Positions 7,858 to 11,162 of a stretch of 11,162 nucleotides of DNA are shown here, one piece after another. This stretch comes from an uncultured Lentisphaeria bacterium (GTDB lineage Bacteria; Verrucomicrobiota; Lentisphaeria; Victivallales; Victivallaceae). The notes beneath the pieces are model-generated. The model was not told the origin of the DNA, did not search any database, and worked only from the letters and a program-made list of their open reading frames with translations. The position numbers and the translations under genes were made by a program. The stretch lies in contig CASFXO010000352.1 in NCBI GenBank assembly GCA_949298665.1, positions 1-11,162 of the forward strand, given 5' to 3'. The stretch's first letter is position 1. Each line of letters opens with the position of its first letter.

Positions 7858-8698
7858 CAAAGCGATCCAGACCGGAATAATCCCGGAGCACAGCCACCTC
7901 GCAATACCCCATGCGTCGCAATGCCTTGGCGAGTGTCTGTCCCTGACGCCAGCCGATTTCAAATATCACCCCCGCACCAGGTTTAAGATGCGGTGGAGCC
8001 TGACGCGCCAGCTCCAGAATCAATGCCAGCCCGTCTTCCGGCGCGGTCAATGCAAGTTTCGGCTCAAAATCCCGGACTTCCGGTTGCAGACCGGCATACT
8101 CCTCTTCTGCAATGTAAGGCAGATTCGCCGCCAGAAAATCGAATTGTTCCCCCTCCTCCAGCGCCGCCAGCAGGTCACTCCGACGCAGCATCACCGTCTG
8201 TTCCAACCCGTAACGGGCCCGGTTCCGAGCCGCAACCTTTAATGCCGCCTCGCTGACCTCCAGCGCCAGCACGGTGATATCGGAACGGGCGTATGCCACG
8301 GACAAAGCGATCGCACCGGATCCGGTACCGACATCCAGCAGCCGCCCGCCATGCGGGAGATCCCGGATCAACGCCTCCGCCAGTAATTCCGTTTCCGGAC
8401 GGGGAATCAATACATCCGGTGTCACCTCCAGCTCGAAATCCATGAACGGCGCATGTCCCATGATATACTGCAACGGCTCCCGGCGCAGTCGCCGCGCCAC
8501 CCATAGATCTCCATGCGCCACCACCTCCGGCGCGGCAGCGGCTGCACGCTGCAGTTCCGTATGCCGGATCCCGGAAAGTTCGCTGTAAATCAGCGCACAT
8601 TCCCATTCTGCATCCTCCACTCCGGCCGCCATCAGCATCTGCCGCCAGCGTGCCAGCACTTCGCCGATGGTTTCTACGGCGGAAAATGCTCCGTTCAC
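7841..8698 (-). CDS. prmC: Peptide chain release factor N5-glutamine methyltransferase PrmC
   Basis: PrmC (HemK) uses S-adenosylmethionine to methylate the Gln of the GGQ motif in release factors RF1 and RF2. Taking the GTG at 8698 as start gives 285 residues, the usual length. There is a helical N-terminal domain, then an IPRPETE segment, the SAM-binding DVGTGSG (122-128), and NLPY (192-195) in place of the canonical NPPY substrate-binding loop. The GTG at 8698 is preceded at 7 bases by AAGGA. A GTG further upstream at 8761 would add 21 residues unlike the family and has no better ribosome site. Its final 17 bases overlap, tail to tail, the end of the PQ-loop gene. No convincing promoter was found directly upstream, so it may be read from the small orphan gene's promoter. 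Confidence 0.9.
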   Translation of the reverse strand: MNGAFSAVETIGEVLARWRQMLMAAGVEDAEWECALIYSELSGIRHTELQRAAAAAPEVVAHGDLWVARRLRREPLQYIMGHAPFMDFELEVTPDVLIPRPETELLAEALIRDLPHGGRLLDVGTGSGAIALSVAYARSDITVLALEVSEAALKVAARNRARYGLEQTVMLRRSDLLAALEEGEQFDFLAANLPYIAEEEYAGLQPEVRDFEPKLALTAPEDGLALILELARQAPPHLKPGAGVIFEIGWRQGQTLAKALRRMGYCEVAVLRDYSGLDRFVRCVR

Positions 8699-8704
8699 TT
8701 TTGA

Positions 8705-8710
8705 TTCCTT
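8705..8710 (-). promoter_or_regulatory. Shine-Dalgarno (AAGGAA) that selects the prmC GTG start
   Basis: On the minus strand AAGGAA ends 6 bases before the GTG at 8698. It supports this start over the upstream in-frame GTG at 8761. Confidence 0.65.
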
Positions 8711-8773
8711 ATCGTTTTTCGAGAAAAAAACTCCACCAGCATACCGGAACGGCAACGGCACTCCGTCCGTATC

Positions 8774-8793
8774 AAAACACGCACCCCTGCGCG
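8774..8793 (-). terminator. Weak intrinsic terminator candidate after the 81-residue gene
   Basis: On the minus strand CGCGCA, a GGGG loop and TGCGTG form a 6-bp stem with one G-U pair, followed by TTTT. It lies 37 bases past the stop of the small gene and upstream of prmC. The stem is short and the T-run is only four bases, so it would be partial at best. Confidence 0.25.
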
Positions 8794-8830
8794 GATGACG
8801 GCGGCAATGCCCCGGAAAGCAATGAATAAC

Positions 8831-9076
8831 CTATCTTCCGGAAGCTTCGTGGATCAGATCCACAAACTCGTCTTTGGAAAGTTCCTGAAGAGACTTACCG
8901 CGCTTCGAGAGCTTCTCGTTGAATTTCACCGCGGTCTCGGTCATGCGGTCATGAGTCTCCTCGGAACCGCCCACCAGACAGAAATTGTCCCCCCGGGTGA
9001 TCCGCTGATGCCCGTCCCGGTTATCCAGGCCCAGCCCCAGAAGCATGGCGGATTGGTTCTGTTTCGGCTCGTTCAT
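8831..9076 (-). CDS. 81-residue conserved-looking orphan protein of unknown function
   Basis: The ATG at 9076 is preceded, 8 bases away, by GGAGGAG, the strongest ribosome site in the window, so this short gene is very likely real. The soluble, highly charged product has no membrane segment or signal peptide. After a polar N-terminus comes LGLGLDNRDGHQRITRGDNF (14-32 region), then CLVGGSEETHDRMTE (33-47) and a Lys/Glu-rich, probably helical C-terminal half (48-81). From memory, proteins with the pattern ITRGDNF-LVGGSEETH-RM-ET occur as uncharacterised small proteins in Planctomycetes and relatives; I could not search to confirm. The single Cys34 and His43 do not make an obvious metal site. 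It is divergent from fabD and upstream of prmC on the same strand. No function can be assigned. Confidence 0.8.
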   Translation of the reverse strand: MNEPKQNQSAMLLGLGLDNRDGHQRITRGDNFCLVGGSEETHDRMTETAVKFNEKLSKRGKSLQELSKDEFVDLIHEASGR

Positions 9077-9084
9077 GTCCGTAT

Positions 9085-9091
9085 CTCCTCC
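9085..9091 (-). promoter_or_regulatory. Strong Shine-Dalgarno (GGAGGAG) for the 81-residue gene
   Basis: The minus strand reads GGAGGAG 8 bases before ATG 9076. It fixes this start and rules out the much longer reading that would begin inside fabD at 9325. Confidence 0.8.
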
Positions 9092-9102
9092 TGTCTGGCC
9101 GT

Positions 9103-9108
9103 AATATA
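9103..9108 (-). promoter_or_regulatory. -10 box candidate for the 81-residue gene
   Basis: The minus strand reads TATATT about 27 bases upstream of the ATG and just upstream of the Shine-Dalgarno. No good -35 hexamer sits at the usual distance. It uses the same -10 hexamer as the hrpB and paaK candidates. Confidence 0.35.
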
Positions 9109-9199
9109 ATGGCGGTTTTGAAAATTTCCAGTCCCGCCGAAGGCACGCCGGGCGACGTTCCGCTCCAGAGCCGAATGACCGATAAAAAACGGCATCCGC

Positions 9200-9228
9200 T
9201 TGAATTTTCGCCCTTTCCGGTGTAAGTT
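9200..9228 (+). promoter_or_regulatory. Promoter candidate for fabD-fabG
   Basis: TTGAAT (9200-9205) and TAAGTT (9223-9228) are 17 bases apart, with TG directly before the second hexamer. The -35 is fair and the -10 poor. It would leave a leader of about 40 bases before the fabD ATG. No FapR- or FabR-like palindrome was recognised. Confidence 0.35.
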
Positions 9229-9275
9229 GAGGCACGTGCAGAAGAATGGATGTGAGAAGCAACGCAGGATTTTTT

Positions 9276-10190
9276 ATGAAAGACTTTTTCGTTTTTTCCG
9301 GACAGGGTGCCCAGACGGTGGGCATGGGCAGGGACTTTTCCGAAAACAGTGCCGCGGCCCGGGCGATTTTTCAGGAGGCGGACGCGGTACTCGGCTATTC
9401 CCTGAGCGACATCTGCTTCAACGGCCCCGCTGAAAAACTGACTGAAACCCGTTACTGCCAGGTCGCGATCTACACCATGAGCTGCGCCGCGCTGGCCGCC
9501 TTCCGGGAACGGTTTCCGGAAATCCGTCCGGTCGGCTGCGCCGGATTGAGTCTGGGCGAATACGCCGCGTTCTACGCCGCCGGCGCCTTTTCCTTCGCCG
9601 ACGGTCTGAAGTTGCTGGCCCGGCGCGCCGAACTCATGGACGCCGCCTGCCGCGCCGAAAGCGGCGGCATGGCCTCCGTCCTCGGCGGCGACGCCGCCGT
9701 CATCCGCGAAGTCTGTGCCCAATGCGGCATCGATGTGGCCAATTACAACAATCCCGGCCAGATCGTTATCAGCGGCGGGAAAAACAAACTCGCCGAAGCC
9801 GTCGCCCTCCTCAAGGAGCGCGGCATGCGCAAAGTGATCGTGCTCAACGTCGCCGGTGCCTTCCACTCCCGGTTGATGCAGTCGGCCGGAGATGCCCTGA
9901 AGCCGGTCCTGGCGGAAGCTGCGCTCCGGATGCCGGACATCCCGGTCTGGCAGAACTTCAGCGCCGCACCCGCCGCCTCGGTCGCGGAAATCCGCGACAA
10001 TCTCGCCCGGCAGGTCGCCGGCAGCGTCCGCTGGGAGGAATGCGTCCGCGCCATGGTCGCGGCCGGCGGCGAACGCATGATCGAATTCGGCCCCGGCAAC
10101 GTGCTCACCGGACTGATGCGGCGCACCATCCCCGAACTGCCGACGGTCAACATCAACAGCATGGAAACGCTCCAGGCTTTTCATAACTGA
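9276..10190 (+). CDS. fabD: Malonyl-CoA:ACP S-malonyltransferase FabD
   Basis: FabD moves the malonyl group from CoA to acyl carrier protein, supplying the extender unit for fatty-acid synthesis in the cytoplasm. The 304-residue product has the normal length and catalytic set: GQGAQ (9-13) near the N-terminus forming the oxyanion hole, the nucleophile Ser92 in GLSLGEY, Arg117 for the malonyl carboxylate, and His197 in AFHSR. Ser92 and Arg117 fall at the same numbers as in E. coli FabD. ATG 9276 is chosen because MKDFFVFSGQG matches the family's N-terminus and AGGA lies 6 bases upstream; an in-frame ATG at 9246 would add ten unlikely residues. fabG follows after 36 bases, so the two form an operon. 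Confidence 0.95.
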   Translation: MKDFFVFSGQGAQTVGMGRDFSENSAAARAIFQEADAVLGYSLSDICFNGPAEKLTETRYCQVAIYTMSCAALAAFRERFPEIRPVGCAGLSLGEYAAFYAAGAFSFADGLKLLARRAELMDAACRAESGGMASVLGGDAAVIREVCAQCGIDVANYNNPGQIVISGGKNKLAEAVALLKERGMRKVIVLNVAGAFHSRLMQSAGDALKPVLAEAALRMPDIPVWQNFSAAPAASVAEIRDNLARQVAGSVRWEECVRAMVAAGGERMIEFGPGNVLTGLMRRTIPELPTVNINSMETLQAFHN

Positions 10191-10226
10191 ATCTTCATTT
10201 CATCTCATACGAAAGGAATTGATCTC

Positions 10227-10979
10227 ATGAGTCAGGAAAAACGGCTGGAAGGAAAAATCGCACTGGTCACCGGCGGAGCCCGCGGCATCGGCAAAGCCAT
10301 CTGCGAACGGCTCGCCGCCGAAGGCGCCAAGCTCGCCATCGTGGACATCATGCTTGATGTCGCCCAGAGCACCGCCGATGAATTCAAATCCCGCGGCATC
10401 GAAGCCCGCGCCTATGCCGCCAACGTCGCGAAAATGGAAGACGCCGAAGCCACCGTCAATGCGGTCGTCGCCGATTTCGGCCGCCTCGACATTCTGGTCA
10501 ACAACGCCGGCATCACCAAGGATACCCTCCTCATGCGCATGACCGAGGAACAGTGGGACGCCGTCATTGCGGTCAATTTGAAGGGAACGTTCAACTTCAC
10601 CAAGGCGGCCTGCCGTCCGATGATGAAACAGCGCGCCGGCAAAATCGTCAACATCGCCTCCGTCGTCGGCCGCATGGGCAACGTCGGTCAGGCCAATTAC
10701 TCCGCTTCCAAGGCCGGCGTGATCGCCCTGGCCAAAACCACCGCCAAGGAATTCGCCTCGCGCAACATTCAGGTGAACGCCGTCGCGCCGGGGTACATCA
10801 TCACCGACATGACCGCGAAACTCTCCCCGGAAGCGACCGACGCCTTCCTTACCATCATTCCCGCCAAACGCGGCGGCACCCCGCAGGATGTGGCCAACGT
10901 CGTCTACTTCCTCTGCTCGCCGGATGCCGATTACGTAACCGGACAGGTCATCAACGTCGACGGCGGCATGCTGATGTAA
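10227..10979 (+). CDS. fabG: 3-oxoacyl-[ACP] reductase FabG
   Basis: FabG is the NADPH-dependent short-chain dehydrogenase that reduces 3-oxoacyl-ACP in each round of fatty-acid elongation. The 250-residue product is of typical length with the cofactor loop TGGARGIG (15-22), NNAG (92-95), and the catalytic triad Ser145, Tyr158 and Lys162, in the same spacing as E. coli Ser138, Tyr151 and Lys155. The C-terminus VTGQVINVDGGMLM is typical of FabG proper rather than of other short-chain dehydrogenases. AAAGGA lies 9 bases before the ATG. The position directly after fabD supports the fatty-acid role. Codons end mostly in C or G, as expected for a well-expressed gene here. A strong terminator follows, with no acpP in between. 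Confidence 0.95.
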   Translation: MSQEKRLEGKIALVTGGARGIGKAICERLAAEGAKLAIVDIMLDVAQSTADEFKSRGIEARAYAANVAKMEDAEATVNAVVADFGRLDILVNNAGITKDTLLMRMTEEQWDAVIAVNLKGTFNFTKAACRPMMKQRAGKIVNIASVVGRMGNVGQANYSASKAGVIALAKTTAKEFASRNIQVNAVAPGYIITDMTAKLSPEATDAFLTIIPAKRGGTPQDVANVVYFLCSPDADYVTGQVINVDGGMLM

Positions 10980-11006
10980 GCAATCGCCGTTCTGTTGGAG
11001 ATTCCG

Positions 11007-11045
11007 CTCCGGCGCGGCCTCCGGGCCGCGTCGGAGTTTTTCTTT
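11007..11045 (+). terminator. Strong intrinsic terminator of the fabD-fabG operon
   Basis: A 13-bp stem with one G-U pair (11007-11019 with 11024-11036) is capped by TCCG closed by a C-G pair, a UNCG-type stable tetraloop, and followed by TTTTTCTTT. It starts 27 bases after the fabG stop. The T-run touches the stop codon of the convergent minus-strand gene. On the minus strand no T-run follows the stem, so it should act mainly on fabG transcripts. Confidence 0.9.
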
Positions 11046-11162
11046 CAACGCACCGTCAGATCCAGCGTGCCGTCGGCCAGATGGGCGGTCAGTTCCGCGC
11101 CCCGGCGCTGTCCCTGCGCCGAAACCACCGGCCGCCCCGCGCCGTCCGTCAGAATCGCATAT
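11045..11162 (-). CDS. xseA: C-terminal fragment resembling exonuclease VII large subunit (XseA)
   Basis: The minus strand carries an open frame from the window edge to a TGA at 11045-11047, encoding the last 38 residues of a protein. It starts YAILTDGAGRPVVSA and ends ADGTLDLTVR. This matches the usual end of XseA, where an RGYA(I/V)-xxDxxGRPV turn is followed by a short beta-barrel-like tail ending in an ADG-containing strand. XseA with XseB forms exonuclease VII, which degrades single-stranded DNA. Only the tail is visible, so the assignment rests on a short pattern. It is convergent with fabG. Confidence 0.55.
   Translation of the reverse strand, partial: YAILTDGAGRPVVSAQGQRRGAELTAHLADGTLDLTVR

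Noticed and set aside
8714..8731. T-run and A-run (GTTTTTC ... GAAAAAAAC) just upstream of prmC, considered as a hairpin terminator
   Set aside because: The stem would be only A-T pairs with unequal runs and a very short loop. More likely it is AT-rich leader sequence before the prmC ribosome site.
8831..9325. Longer 164-codon version of the small orphan gene
   Set aside because: The extension would start inside fabD and cross its promoter region, while GGAGGAG sits exactly before the ATG at 9076.
9021..10184. Minus-strand open frame of 387 codons opposite fabD
   Set aside because: fabD has a full catalytic set on the other strand. This reading is a Gly/Ala/Asp-rich shadow that also overlaps the 81-residue gene in another frame.
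10200..11048. Minus-strand open frame of 282 codons opposite fabG
   Set aside because: It is a shadow of fabG. The real minus-strand gene at this end is in a different frame and stops at 11045.
1..11162. A new defence, mobile-element, CRISPR or structured-RNA system
   Set aside because: No nuclease-methylase set, transposase, integrase, toxin-antitoxin pair, direct-repeat array or tRNA was found. Most genes have ordinary metabolic or translational roles.

Overview
The window is GC-rich, gene-dense bacterial DNA with eight complete or near-complete protein genes and one gene fragment at the right edge. No RNA gene, CRISPR array, insertion sequence or phage gene was seen. The combination of a heparinase II/III-type lyase carrying a C-terminal beta-propeller, a small orphan protein of a type I associate with the Planctomycetes-Verrucomicrobia-Lentisphaerae (PVC) group, a PaaK-type aryl-CoA ligase and a PrmC with an NLPY signature fits a PVC bacterium, possibly an anaerobic gut Lentisphaerota (Victivallis-like). 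This placement is inference; there is no 16S or other decisive marker.

Left part (1-3449, + strand): the 3' part of a large lyase gene overlaps by one base (TAATG) with an APH/choline-kinase-fold phosphotransferase gene. They look like the end of a polysaccharide-use operon in which a lyase and a small-molecule kinase are translated together.

Middle part: hrpB (3491-5965, - strand) converges on the kinase gene and diverges from a phenylacetate-CoA ligase gene (6130-7446, +). The 164-base gap between them holds a good sigma-70-type promoter for the ligase and an extended -10 box for hrpB. A perfect GC-rich inverted repeat separates the ligase from a 113-codon gene for a three-helix membrane protein with a PQ-loop-like look (7516-7857, +). 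That gene's 3' end overlaps tail-to-tail, by 17 bases, with prmC (7841-8698, -), the release-factor methyltransferase.

Right part: upstream of prmC on the same strand is an 81-residue conserved-looking orphan (8831-9076, -) with a near-perfect Shine-Dalgarno. Divergent from it is a two-gene fatty-acid-synthesis unit, fabD-fabG (9276-10979, +), which ends in a strong intrinsic terminator without an acpP gene following. The last 118 bases encode the C-terminus of a minus-strand protein resembling exonuclease VII large subunit (XseA).

Most of the window is housekeeping. I found no convincing new defence, mobile or RNA-based system. The items most worth following up are the lyase-propeller fusion with its coupled kinase, the 81-residue orphan, and the PaaK/PQ-loop pair.
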